Shown: positions 36,725 through 47,842 of the stretch, piece by piece
Layout: each line of letters opens with the position of its first letter
Position numbering within the stretch: position 1 is the first letter of the stretch
NCBI RefSeq assembly: GCF_001039355.2
Contig: NW_019775431.1
Location: 61,777 to 125,776, forward strand
Direction of reading: 5' to 3'
DNA: 64,000 nucleotides
DNA from: Lingula anatina
Taxonomy: Eukaryota; Brachiopoda; Lingulata; Lingulida; Lingulidae
Translations under genes and position numbers: made by a program
Notes under the pieces: generated by a model
Databases searched by the model: none
The model's input: the letters and a program-made list of their open reading frames with translations, nothing else
Told to the model about the DNA's origin: nothing

Positions 36725-38620
36725 TCTTTTCAAACTAACATTGATCAATCCGTGGTGTTACGTGTGCGAGTCATGGCCCACAAGGATTAATAAAAGACCC
36801 GAGTGGAAAACAAATATATCATTAATGTAATGGAATACTCACTAATCCTACACTTGTCGTCAGAAATGGCTAGATATCTGTAGTAAGTCCCCGTCACAGA
36901 ACTGAAAATCAAAGACAAAGACCAAGCTTCAAACCAAGACGAATATCATACATAGGCATAATAAAGTTCTTAACTATACATGTATATTACATATGGTCAC
37001 CATCCTCCATTGTAAGTGCGCTTTGTATGCGTAACAGTAATTTGGGATGTCCAAATCGGTTAAATAAATAACCTATTCCGAGATATGGCTCGGACAATTT
37101 CGTTTATTGTCTCCCCTGTTGTCTCAGTTAGTGATTCAGGATACAGGATATTGTTGCTGGTATTGGGGGTTGGGGGAGGGGGGGGGGGCAGCTATAGAGT
37201 AGTTCGTAGGCGAGGTCAGCGGTACCTCCATCTGTAGGCTTCAGTGTTGGGGATATTGTTTGGATATGACCCTTTTTTTCTTGTGGTGTTTTTGTTTACT
37301 AATTTATTTATTATTATTATTATTATTGGTTATTGGGTTGGACAGGGCTTTACTTTGTACGAGAGGTACAAGCAGAGCTATGTGGGGAGGGCATGTGAAT
37401 CACTGTGCCCCTCAATGGATCTGTTTTTATATATTTTGACTGCAAATATAGAGTGCAAAAAAGGTTCATTCAAGTTATATAATATTGCACAATATAAACT
37501 TTCACTAAGCCGTCGCTACTGTCGCTACTGCCGCTCCTGTACCTTGATAAAGCAACATAACTTGTTAAACAGGCAGTTTAATTGTGCATAGTTACCTGGG
37601 TTTCCATGTTAATGACGATCTTCTGATCCTGAAACCAACCCACGCTTCTCCCACGTCCTTTATCATACCGAACAAAAAATTCTTCTCGTCACTACTGTCA
37701 GCCACGGCAAGGGATCCCCCATAACGCTGGCAGGCTTTCTGAGCCTCTTCCCATGTCTGTCTGCTGCAGAGTAGTCTATAGAGCGAGCGAGGATTGCCTC
37801 TTGGATGCCCAACCCACCGGGAGTTTGAACATAAACCTGACAAAGAGATAATTGGCTGTTGTCTTGCCTTTTTTTTTGTGCGTGTGTGTGTGTGTATGTG
37901 TGTGTGTATGTGTGTGTGTGTGTGTACCTGAAATCTGCTTATAGGCCTACATGTGCATGTGAAATAAAGGTAATATTCTCCTTTTTCTTTTGAATTTGCT
38001 TTTTTTTCATACGAAAAGCCAAGTGACGACAAAGGAATGTAGATCTTTTGTTTATAGAATGGTGTGTATTTTAATTTATGAAGGCGATAGAGTGTTCGTG
38101 GAACCAGTAACCCATTTTTTCCGAGTTGTCTCTTTAATTTTCTGTAAACATGCACAAGCAACACTTCCCCAACACCTAAAGTAAATACATTTTCTCAAGT
38201 CTCTTTTAATATGACTAGAGAAGGTATATCATACGTGTCACACATAAAAACAAGTCCGATACGAAGTAATGTGTGTTACATGTACGTGTAGCAAAACATA
38301 TCATAAGGTATTTTAGACCATTATGTGCTATTATCCAATAATTGTATATTTCTAGGTTTTTTTCAACAAAATACTGTGCGACACTTGGCCACAAGTTTCC
38401 AAAATAGCAACTGATAACTTGTTAAATTGCCACTGACGACAGTGGACTACTAGACTGTTTCTTTTCAGAACGCTTAATTATAAAAAAAACAATGTACAGG
38501 TACGAGGAATGTATATATAGAAATATGAACGCTACCTTGTGAAAATCTGCCGTTACCCCATATAGCAAGGGAAATCGGACAGAAAATTGTAAAAACCCAA
38601 AGCTTTACAAGTATTTCCAT
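30520..38620 (-). CDS. Lectin-EGF copy 2: shorter CTLD-EGF-poly-EGF protein without sushi domain
   Basis: Eight coding exons give an open frame of about 945 residues: 38536-38620, 37596-37836, 36843-36901, 36416-36517, 34386-34622, 32687-34096, 32056-32151 and 30520-31127. ATG at 38620 starts [19 protein letters not shown]. The CTLD reads [32 protein letters not shown] and closes [14 protein letters not shown]. The next EGF has lost the basic site ([10 protein letters not shown]) but keeps [10 protein letters not shown]. No sushi exon lies in the 290-base intron that follows, unlike copies 1 and 3; phase 1 is preserved. The large exon has only 12 EGF modules. One has VDQC in place of VDEC. 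The chain ends DVRSD and stop, with no membrane anchor. Function unknown, presumably as for copy 1. Confidence 0.85.
31807..31945 (-). other. Conserved hydrophobic segment, longest version
   Basis: Minus-strand ATG opens [19 protein letters not shown], then a basic stretch including [14 protein letters not shown], and ends AG before GTAAAT. It looks like a signal peptide or a membrane helix with a short basic tail. A preceding CCATAG could be an acceptor. The donor phase does not match the next EGF exon, so its use in a transcript is unproven. Confidence 0.35.
32687..34096 (-). CDS. Copy 2 large exon: 12 tandem EGF repeats plus Thr-rich linker
   Basis: 1410 bases, 470 codons, phase 1-1. Twelve calcium-binding EGF modules from [13 protein letters not shown] to [13 protein letters not shown], then [15 protein letters not shown]. 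It corresponds to the outer modules of the copy 1 array, with the expanded central block missing. Confidence 0.9.
34386..34622 (-). CDS. Copy 2 EGF exon with insertion
   Basis: Matches 15618-15857, one codon shorter. The polybasic site is replaced by KRSQWSK, so furin-type cleavage is not expected here. Confidence 0.8.
34985..36235. repeat. Inverted-repeat element with partial tandem copies in a copy 2 intron
   Basis: GGGGTGGTCGGCTCATGCC near 34986 is inverted near 35661-35685, with AACACGATCCAAGGCTGG and GTGTGTTTTGACAGCGCC also mirrored inward. The interior block (GGCGAGACGCCTCTATCG, TTTCAGGGCACCCTATG) recurs near 35780-35955 and in degraded form near 35965-36120. A right-end copy is repeated at 36125-36230. 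This fits a foldback element that duplicated internally. Confidence 0.6.
36416..37836 (-). CDS. Copy 2 C-type lectin domain (three exons)
   Basis: Exons 37596-37836, 36843-36901 and 36416-36517 have the same lengths (241, 59, 102) and phases as in copy 1. Where copy 1 has SSFSCKP this copy has SSLTWKP. Confidence 0.85.
36687..36725. repeat. (TTTA)n microsatellite
   Basis: About ten tandem tetramers in a copy 2 intron. Confidence 0.9.
37878..37926. repeat. (GT)n microsatellite
   Basis: Interrupted GT dinucleotides beside the first CTLD exon of copy 2. Confidence 0.9.
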
Positions 38621-39837
38621 CCCTGATGTCTTCTGTTCCCTTGGTGCATCGGGCAAGTGAGCTATCTCTCTAGGTGTCTTCAAAATCTAAGGTGTGTTTC
38701 CATGTAGCAAAAAATGACGTACCTGTCTTTGACCTTATTTGATATCCACCAACAAATGTTTAATCCTTTTTTTCTAATTAACATAAAGCTTAACCAAAAT
38801 TAGTATTTGAAATAGAAAACTATTTATCTGATATCGGGCAGTGGAGTTTTTTCATCTTGAGGCGAACCAGGATCGCACTAAGAACAGCCTACTTTGCATG
38901 TCTGTGAGGAGAACTAGATGTGGACCAAAGTGTGTGCACGATAATGGTGTAGGTGTTACCGTGGCATCGCCCAACTGTTATGAAAAGAAGGCAAGTTGCT
39001 AAATATTACGTACGTCTTGATAAGTGTTAAAAGGTAAAATCAGCGATTTATTGGGGCAGGATGCCATACATTTCTTGATATAAAATTGGATTGCGAAATC
39101 AATATTTTCTTACATTTTATTAAAATAAAATTGGATCGCTAATTCATCATTTCCTTCATTGTCTTTGTCAACTTAACACTCTCTTCGTTATTTATTCATA
39201 AAAACAAAGTAAACGTATATTTTAGATCAGTTATTTAATGTCGTTCCATCCGAAAAGAATTTAGCACCTTCTTTTGATGCCATCATAATTAAAACCAGGT
39301 GCGCTTTACAATCTCTGATGACAATGCCTGCTTTGCCTTTAACAATTGAATCACGGCTACATAGACGTTTTAACCGCTTGAGTTTGCAAAATTTCGCCTA
39401 TCAAGAAACAAGGACGGGATACACCACGAGGCTTCTATTATGTCGAGTTTCATTCGATGAACTAAATTTTCTAAAAAAACACCTTTCACTTGAAAGCGAC
39501 CGTGAAACTGTTACAGGCTCAATAAAGGAGGCATGGTGTTCGCTTAGACTACAGAAAGGATGTTCCCGAGCTGATAGCCCTGATAACGCTATTGACATCG
39601 GCGATTACCGAAGTTTTTTCCCAGCAAACAAGTAATAAATAGCTCAATTAAGGAACACCACAACTGACTGCTATCACGTTCTGTACTCAGTTAAAATCCC
39701 ACAAAAACCTGGGTTTTTCGTAAATTTCGCAGATTTCTACCGCAAATCCTGGTGTATGTATCAGAAAACGAACCTTCGGCATGGATTTTTTCGTACTTTG
39801 TCAAAAAATCTGAGAGCCAATATCACCACTTCATTTG
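38621..39837. other. 5' flank of lectin-EGF copy 2
   Basis: 38684-39010 is conserved with the flank of copy 1. An open frame at 39318-39635 (105 residues) has no recognised domain and no homologous frame in copy 1, so it is not called. Confidence 0.4.
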
Positions 39838-40147
39838 TGACGTTGTTGTTTGTGGTTTTTTTTTTCAGTACCTGCTTATAAAATTTTTCAAATATTAAAA
39901 CAAGTCTTTGTTTTTTTTTATTCATTAGTCAGTGGTTCATTTTACAGAGAGACAAACTGAAGCTGAGCTAAAAGTCCGTATGACCGCGAGAGGTTTCCGT
40001 GCCATTGGTGGGAGGGTAAATGCTGCCATGCACTTGATGCTATCCTCTCAGTAGACAAGTTTGATGAGTCCACACTGATTTAATTTTATCCTCTGGAGAC
40101 CCAGAAACTAACGAGAAGACAAAAAAAAAAAAAAAAAAAAAAAAAAA
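39838..40147 (+). mobile_element. Poly(A)-tailed repeat, unit 1
   Basis: Contains CAGTACCTGCTTATAAAATT, GGGTAAATGCTGCCATGCAC and CACACTGATTTAATTTTATC, and ends in a 27-base A run. A diverged unit with the same order of blocks and its own A run follows at 40256-40575. It looks like a retroposed sequence present twice in tandem; no pol III boxes were recognised. Confidence 0.45.
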
Positions 40148-40255
40148 CAGCAAAAGTGACGCTTTTCCATAGTAAAGGCCCTACGCCCAAACAAACAAAC
40201 CGTTACTCTAGTCTTTAAGTGGCTCTATAAACCAATATATCCCTGTTTGTTCACT

Positions 40256-40522
40256 GTGCGATTTTTTCCAGTACCTGATTATAAAATTGTTCAGTTGAAA
40301 CAGTTCTATGTTTTGTATCCATCTGGCGGAATTTTCATAGAGGAAAATGCTAGACTAAACGACCACTCGTGCCATTGATGAGAGGGTAATGCTGCCATGC
40401 ACTTGGTGCAATCCTCTGAATAAACAATACCGATAAGGCCACGCTGATTTAATTTCATGGACGACATCCGCTGCAGACCAAGGAACTAATGCGAAAGGGC
40501 AAAAAAAAAAAAAAAAAAAGGG

Positions 40523-40575
<53 letters not shown>
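40256..40575 (+). mobile_element. Poly(A)-tailed repeat, unit 2
   Basis: Diverged copy of 39838-40147, ending in an A-rich run of about 75 bases broken only by GGG. Confidence 0.45.
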
Positions 40576-40577
<2 letters not shown>

Positions 40578-41750
40578 TGTGGCAAAAGTAAATGAAAAGA
40601 CAGTTCTGAGAATTAACACTTAATAGTCAGCAGCCATCTACTTTGTCTCAGTGTATGAAACAAAATAGTCTTTCTTCGCGCTGAGAATATTAAAGAATTT
40701 GCTCTCAATTCACATGCGTCACCTTTGTATCATACAAACAACTGTGAATATTTAGGGTCACCATATATCTCACCTCCTTCCCCGTCTTCTCGTTAAGTAG
40801 GTAGAGGTGCACTACAAAACACACAACATGCTGAAATAGCATTACCAGCATTATAAATATGCACTAATATTCTTCGTTTGCAAACGCCAAAACAAGGCAT
40901 AAATCAATCATTGTCACCGTTATTTCAGAGTCCCGCTTGACATCTTCATAAAAATGGATTTAGTGCTTAAGTTGCATCGACCTTACCTTCACCTCTAACG
41001 TAAGATTGACTCGTTATTGGAGAATACGTTGTTATCTGTCTCTTCCCAGTAAACGACAATTATCCTTCATTCTTCCTCTAAAGCTACCGCCTCAAAAACA
41101 TTGATAGTTGCTGTTTGTTACTGATTTACATATCTATTTATTTATTTTTTATTTTTATTTTTATTTATTTATACAAAATGCTTGACAAGAAAAGAATATA
41201 CATTTCAAAGTAAATTATTTTAATTTTATTTAGAGAAAACTGCATTGTTTTTATCGACCTTCTATAATTTTCTAGAATATTTCTGTTTTTTTAAATCAAA
41301 GGTGTAAGATTGATGAAAAGGCAAAATGGAAGTGTAAAACAAATAATAATATAATTATATTGTTCATTTTCTAACATTTACAACGTCTGTGCAGCGTTTT
41401 ATTTGCATTCAGTGAATGTAATTGAAGCTTAAAATGGGAGAACCTGTTGCATTTAGTTGTGACTTAATTTAATGCAAAAGGTGAAGCACTTACAAGTATC
41501 CCAAAAGTTATCGTAGAACGAACACCTTATCGTCATACACCCTAGACAGAGATCATAGGCCATCTCCAGTGAAAGGAAATGTTGTGAAATATTGATAGTG
41601 CTATCGCTAATTGAATTGGTTGGTGTCAGCAATGTTATCAGAGCTGATGAGTATAAATATCATCTGATGAACTGCCCACTCTTTAATCTATGTATTAGTT
41701 TATCGTCTGTACATACAAGGATCAAGAAATAATGTTAATGCATTTTGCAG
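40576..41750. other. Spacer upstream of the serpin fragment, no gene seen
   Basis: AT-rich with an ATTT-type low-complexity tract near 41120-41170. Serpin exons 1 and 2 were looked for and not found. Confidence 0.5.
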
Positions 41751-41920
41751 GAACGGATGCAGGAGAGGCAATAGCCACGGGAGGCCCGTCCGCAATGAAG
41801 CTTGTGGAATTCAAAGCAGATCATCCTTTTATGTTCATGGTATACGGGAACATAGCACTGAAACCATTCTCTTTCTGGGGACACTTTTTGAGGCCCCGGG
41901 GAAGAGCATTACAGCTCTGA
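41751..41920 (+). pseudogene. Serpin last-exon fragment with frameshift
   Basis: After the acceptor CATTTTGCAG, phase-1 sequence reads GTDAGEAIATGG, then EFKADHPFMFMV, a serpin reactive loop and strand. Compared with 900-1153, two extra bases near 41840 shift the frame, so the expected ETILFLG motif is read out of frame and the chain ends RPRGRALQL. No upstream serpin exons are visible between lectin-EGF copies 2 and 3. It is probably a duplicated relic, though an assembly error cannot be excluded. Confidence 0.7.
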
Positions 41921-42665
41921 GATTTAATTAGCAGCAATACGTTTGTTCCAACTTTTTCTTTGCCTGTTGACAGTGTGTTTGACAATTTGATAAGGTTTTC
42001 AAAGTCCATGTTATAATTCATATGAACTGCATGTACTTAGAGGCATATGATTATAGTTGCAAAGTAGATTTGTTGCAAACCTGCCTAAATCAATTGTTAC
42101 ATGTACATTGCTAAATTTATTAAGAGTCCTGAATTGTGTTATATTCTCATAGTCCGACAAAAATGAAATATAAGTTATTTAGTTTACTTTTTTGTCTGCC
42201 CCAATGTCGATAATGACATTAAGATGCCTGCTGATTTTAATCCATTTTTAAGAAGACTTCCTAACGGCATGAGTTCCAGTTGCTAAATGAGCTCCAGCAA
42301 AATTATAATGACGTGTTCTTCATGCTAACCAATTAATAACTTTGTTGAAGATTTAGACTAAACTTGTGCATTTCAATATGAAAAGCGGGAAAATTGTTTT
42401 AAGTATATTGACCATATCATCAAGCCAACATTGGAATTAAACATTTATCATGGTTTTGAACGTCTGAACCTCTCAGTGTGAGTTGTTTGTAACCACGTGC
42501 CTCACAAATTCCCATTGCGTTTCCAATTAGCAACTCCAAACCGTATACTAGGTCTCTACCACCATCCACCTCAACTAGGGCGCCACTTGTCGGTGACTAG
42601 TCTGATTGATTTGTAGGGGATGGTTTTTTTAAACCAACTCGGCCTACATGTATAATTTTGTTCTC

Positions 42666-42971
42666 TCAACCTGCACACACAACGCGCGTATTGAAGTGTG
42701 TGTACAATTTAGGCTTGCCTGCAGGACTCGCAGCGAATATTCGATTTACACCGTAATACCAGTGCAATAAGCCACCACTGAACTGACATCTAAGACTGGC
42801 CAGACAGGACAAACAAATCAGTAGTTTGGTAAAACAAGACAAAAAACACACGCCACAGCAATCCCAATAGGTTGTTTCATCACCCTCATCAGTTCGTACG
42901 TACCATTTGGGGTCTTCTTTTAAGGGACGGATAGGGACGTTGCTCCCGTTATTGGTCTTTGTTGCCTGCAT
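42666..42971 (-). CDS. Hypothetical 101-residue ORF
   Basis: ATG-initiated frame with a Cys-rich hydrophobic middle (DCCGVCFLSCFTKLLICLSC). No family recognised, no paralogue in the other units, no splice support. It may be chance. Confidence 0.15.
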   Translation of the reverse strand: MQATKTNNGSNVPIRPLKEDPKWYVRTDEGDETTYWDCCGVCFLSCFTKLLICLSCLASLRCQFSGGLLHWYYGVNRIFAASPAGKPKLYTHFNTRVVCAG

Positions 42972-43026
42972 AGTGATTGGCTGGTGAACAATTTCTTCCT
43001 ATCTTATAAGTAAGAAATTAAAATGT

Positions 43027-44000
43027 AGGGCTTACAAGGGCGATCAATATTGTACTCTTAAAGCCAAATATCTCTCAAATCAAAGAAATTACGAAGTTAT
43101 ACAGAGGCTGGTTAAAAGTCATATGTGGAGATTATGACAGTATGAAATAAGCACCCGCACGAAAATGCAGTAGTATCGAAGTAGCAAAGAAGCATTAACG
43201 CAGTAGTGGTTTGGAGCATATTTGCAGTAGAAATGCAGTATACCCTACTGCAATTCTACTTCAAAAATTACATAGGGTTGTACAGAGGAGGAGCATTAAT
43301 GCAGTAGATTAGCAGCATGATAGCAGCATGTTTCAAATATGCTAATTAGCTCCCAATGCGAAGCAGATTTGAGGCATATTTGAAGTATGATTACAGTAGT
43401 CTACTGCGCTGGAGCATCTACTGCGTTTTCGTGCGGGCACTGACATTTGACCTATGTTTCAAGGTCAAATGGGCCAAATTATTGTAAAAAACTTTTGTAA
43501 AAAAAGAACAAAATAAGTATCTGTGTTTGTTTCTGTATTTTCTTTGTTTTGAACGACTGGTATGCTATTATGATGAAAAGAGACATCATTTTTAGACCAT
43601 TTTTTTCCAAATGATATGCTGTTTTTTTCTCTTTTCAAGATATACAATATGCGTAAAATAACACAATTTTAGGAAGACCAAGATACTTGCGTTGTCTTTT
43701 AACTTACAGGAGTGATCAATATTAGTATTAAAGCTAATTATCTCTGAAACAAAAGGAATTAATCGAAGTTAATATACGGTAGAAGCCTGGCCAAAAGTCA
43801 TATGTGGAGATTATGACAGTATACAATGGGCCAAATTTGCATTCTTTTTATTCTGTGGAAAATTTATATATTGATTTTTTTAACGACTGGTTTGATTTTA
43901 TGATGAAGAATTACACTTGGAAACTTCTACGTCTATAGCCACCGTTTAAGTTGATTGAGCTTATTCTTGTTTAAACTTAGTGTTGATTTTTCTGATTTTT
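43027..44000. repeat. Imperfect direct duplication in the spacer
   Basis: GATCAATATTGTACTCTTAA...CATATGTGGAGATTATGACA at 43040-43142 recurs diverged at 43713-43825. Sequences after them (AATGGGCCAAATT, ACGACTGG) also match. The MITE at 43154-43437 interrupts the first copy only. Confidence 0.6.
43154..43437. mobile_element. MITE of the TGCAGTAG family, copy 2
   Basis: 284 bases from CCCGCACGAAAATGCAGTAG to CTACTGCGTTTTCGTGCGGG, close to 12962-13238 throughout. The flanks share GCAC at the borders, a possible short target duplication. Confidence 0.75.
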
Positions 44001-45216
44001 CTGTTAAAAACTTTTAAAGGAGCATACAAAACGGCTTTACTTAGAAATTATTCACAAAAAGAGCACTTTCTCAGCATCAAACACTCCAAATAAACAAGAT
44101 CTATTTCAAATATAACGTCTAACATGCGCCCAGTATGTAGAAATAAAGAACTAAAATTCGCATTTACATCCCGCGATTGTAACATACTTTGCGTATAACG
44201 TTACTCAAATGCTAGCATATGAATGAACGGGCGGGAACAAGCGTGGAAAAACTGCTCAAACTACTTTCCATCGGTGAAGGTCGAGTGAACAGGCGTACCA
44301 GGCGTAACAAGTCAATGCAGCGGACGATCCGAAGAAAAAACTTTTTAGCACATGAGAGAGATAAAAACAGAAGGAAGTACGTACGGCACAAAACTTGCAC
44401 GAATAAAAGTAGGGTTATAACAGAGAGGGCAATGGCATGTCAACAGAGGTAAATAAGACGTTTAACGTTCGGGAACTTTACACTGACACAAAGTCGAATG
44501 ATGCAATGGCCACAATGGTTAGGAAACCCTGATAGTACTAGTAGTAAAGGGTGCGCGCGCAGTGAATGGATTGTGCAAAACCATTCAAAACGTTTTTGAA
44601 GACAACAGAGCGTAAACCTAAAAGCGAAGAACGGAGAAAAAACGAAATTAAAACCGCGTTTTGACGAATAATATTTATATATCTAATGGTGATGATAATT
44701 TAACAATTTTAAGGACCACTCTTATATCGTCTCAACAACTATGATAGCACCCTCCCTCGGTAAATGTATGCCGTTTTAAAAGAAAAATGACGACACTGCA
44801 TTACAGCCATACACTTGTGGTAAACTGCCAATTTTGAGATAGAATTCTGTTCAGGGATAAAGTTACGCCGCATCCCGATTGCTGTCTCACCTCAAAATAG
44901 AAAGGTGTTAAATTGACGATTAAAGCTTTGAGTTGCCTATGCTTATGCATTGCAAACGCCGATGGTTTAGATTTTCTGGTAGATTTTCTTTGAGATTTTC
45001 GTTTTAAATCAGAACAAAGATAGATGCATTACTGATTTATTAGATGCAGGAAAACATCATTTTCGGTATCGATGGCAATAAAGGTTACAATACCCTATAG
45101 GCGATCTATCTTACGTTACTGCCTGCATGACTACATAGTTGACACACTTTCAAAATAGTATCATACAGAAAAGTGTACCGCTCGAGGTGAAAAGGGTATT
45201 TAACTCTTCCAATATT
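43438..45216. other. Spacer before the copy-4 remnant, no gene seen
   Basis: A basic open frame at 44219-44452 has no family signature. Sequence from about 45010 matches the 3' flank of copy 1 near 6226. Confidence 0.4.
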
Positions 45217-45836
45217 TTACCCAATCAAACTGCCAGACTTGACGTTACAGTCTTTGCCTGTGTAGCCAGGGTCACAGGCACATTTATAATCGTTAACCAA
45301 GTCAATACATGTGCCATACAAGCATGGATAGCTGTTGCACTCATTTTCCTCAGTCTCACACTTCTTCCCGATGAACCCAGCTTGGCAGCGACACACGTGG
45401 CCGTCAGTGGGACTGTAGTCACATCTACCTCCGTTCTTACACAGGCATCGCTCACAGCGGGTCCCGGTCCACAACTTAGGGCACGTGCAATTGAAGGTCC
45501 CATCGAGCTGTGTGATACAGCGTCCGCCATGAAGACAGGGGGAGCTGGTGCAAGGGTTGACACGGGTTTGGCAATGGGTTCCCTTGTGGGTGGGTGGACA
45601 GGTGCAGTTGTAGCCCCCAAGCTTCGGAGCGCAAGTGGACCCATGCTGACATGGGTTGGACTGACAGAAATCGATTAGGTTTTCACAATACTTGCCAGTG
45701 TAAAATGGAGGACATATACATTTGAAGTCACCGAGCTGGTTTTTAAACGTACCGGTAGCGCCATAATCAGTCTCCTTACATTGCGCGCCGCTTTTGCAGG
45801 GATTTGCAGAACATGGCGCTGTTGTAGATGTACTTC
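45217..45836 (-). CDS. Terminal EGF exon of the copy-4 remnant
   Basis: 620 bases, open, with the same ending as copy 1 (KSGSLIG, stop) and very few differences from 6419-7038, which suggests recent duplication or gene conversion. Confidence 0.75.
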
Positions 45837-47410
45837 CTGTGAAAAAGACAAATTGATCCCAGTCAGGGCATGCTTACAAATCATCCTATAATTAAAAGAC
45901 GAGTGTCTATTTTAACTCATAAAACGAGGAACTATAGTAATTATAAATTGCTGTCAATGTTCTAAATGCATATTTGTTATTTTTTCGCCAACATTTCCCC
46001 AGCTGTCTCTTTAAATCCTGTAAACACGAAATGGCTTTTATAACACATCCCTGATAAGTGTGGTAAATTTACTCTCTTAAAACCCTCTTAAAGTGTATTT
46101 AGAAGGCACATGCCACATGACATACACGTGAGAAACAAACTTGTGTGTAATACATGTAGCAGAACAGTACTAGTACAAGGTATTATGGGCCATTGTGCCA
46201 TATTATCTAATTGAGTTTCCATATTTTTTATGATTTCTGAGGGTACACAGCACCTTTGGGTATTTCTACGTTTTATTCCAAAATACTGTCCACGAGTTTG
46301 CTTCCTGTTGAATTGATAACTTGTAAAATTGTGACTGTGGACAGTGGACTACTAGCTTGCGTATTGGCCAAATGCTAAGTTTTTAAAAACATATGTTTAC
46401 ATAGAAATATGAACGATCCTTGTGTATATTCGTCTCTATATTCTTATTTGTGACACAGTTAAGCGGATTTTTGAGTATTTTCAAGATTTTTTATCACCTA
46501 TTATTAATCAAATTTAAATTACCTAAAAGTATACCCAGCCTTCATTCCCAGCCTCGGGCCAAACGTAGTGGATGTTTTGAATCATGGCTGCTAGGAACAG
46601 CACTATTATGCCCCCCATGCCCATGGTAAATTTACTGTCTGATAATGCCAATATAAAATATTTATCAGTGCGATATTGATAAATCCATCAGAATGACATG
46701 AGCTTTATAAGCTTTATAAACATCTTCAGTCCCCATGTTGTTTTCTAGCACTCACCATTGGGTGGAATACATCCATAGCCCCCGTTAAAAGGTTGGCACA
46801 TCATTGGTTGTCCTGGTTCTTTTTCTGGGCATGGGTTCGGATGGCAAGGATCTTGAAACCATTAGAAATACACGTGATGCCAAATGTTTAATTATTTATA
46901 TATACTAGCTCATCACCACAGAGATGATGAGAAAATAGTTAAATCTAATACTAATTAAAACGGAGACCCTAACGTCCCGGGTCAACTCATTTTGAGTTGT
47001 TTCCAATGACACGTGGTGACGTTCTGCCCTTGACTGTGTAGAAGACCCTTGCATAAGGTCGAAACGTCTTGATCTCCATTTCAACGTCAGATTTTAGTTT
47101 TATTTTCTCATTATCTCAGTATAATTTAACTTGATGAATTAAAGTATTCACTTTCAGTTAATTTCCATTTTCATTATCTTTTCAAAGGTAGAACTACTTG
47201 GTAGTAGGTAAATCGTAATCTTAATCCATTCTAGACGAATGATTATCTCCAATTTGAAGATGTACGTACGTATACTCCTTTAGGCAATGCATATATATAC
47301 TCACCCTTTGTCGTCTTTGTAACCGTCGTGGTGGGCAGAATCTTAGTGGCACTGGCACTGGTAGTTAGCAATACTCCACACGTGTCTCCACTGTAACCAA
47401 CAGGATAAAT
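45217..47410 (-). pseudogene. Lectin-EGF copy 4 remnant (3' exons only)
   Basis: Three pieces in gene order. First, 47303-47410 is a broken tail of a large EGF exon, reading [17 protein letters not shown] then LPTTTVTK, with the two preceding cysteines changed. Second, 46756-46851 is a four-Cys exon ([12 protein letters not shown]). Third, 45217-45836 is a full five-EGF terminal exon almost identical to 6419-7038. No EGF array, sushi or CTLD exons precede them before copy 3. They may be a relic of unequal exchange, or be spliced to copy 3. Confidence 0.6.
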
Positions 47411-47476
47411 ACGCATACATATTATCATCTCGTATATAAAAAAAATCAAAGCGTTGTGTCAAAGTATTGTCGTAAC

Positions 47477-47595
47477 TTACTTAGGTTCACAGTAATAGAA
47501 GTTCACTGAAGCCTTGATACAATGACAAGTTTTCTCACATCCGATTTCCCAGGTTTCCATATTTTTGTACAAGGTGTTGTTCACCAAGCAGTAGT
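47477..47595 (-). CDS. Copy 3 possible terminal exon: VWC-like cysteine module
   Basis: After a strong pyrimidine tract and TTTGTAG, phase-1 sequence reads DYCLVNNTLYKNMETWE, then GCEKTCHCIKAS and NFYYCEPK before TAA. The C...W...C...CxC...C layout resembles a von Willebrand factor C module. It joins in frame to the four-Cys exon 47843-47938 and supplies a stop. Copies 1 and 2 have no equivalent. Confidence 0.5.
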
Positions 47596-47842
47596 CTACA
47601 AAAAAAGGAGGAAATAGAAAATTTCGCAATCTTTGTAGGAGTTGGTTGCATCACTCTTCAGTCACGAGGCATTTAGGTGAATGATTTAGATCATGTGAAA
47701 ATGTTACCAAAACGGCTGCTAATAGCAGCACTATCATGTCGTCTTACTTTTGTACATCGCAATGATAAATAGCTTAGATTGACAAGTACTTTATTAATTA
47801 AAAAATATATACCCAGTAGCCATGTGGTTTTCTTACACTCAC

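Noticed and set aside
39318-39635. 105-residue plus-strand ORF upstream of copy 2
   Set aside because: No recognised domain, and the homologous flank of copy 1 does not keep the frame open.
40355-40585. Phe-rich ORF on the minus strand
   Set aside because: It is a translation of the poly(A) tract of the repeat unit.
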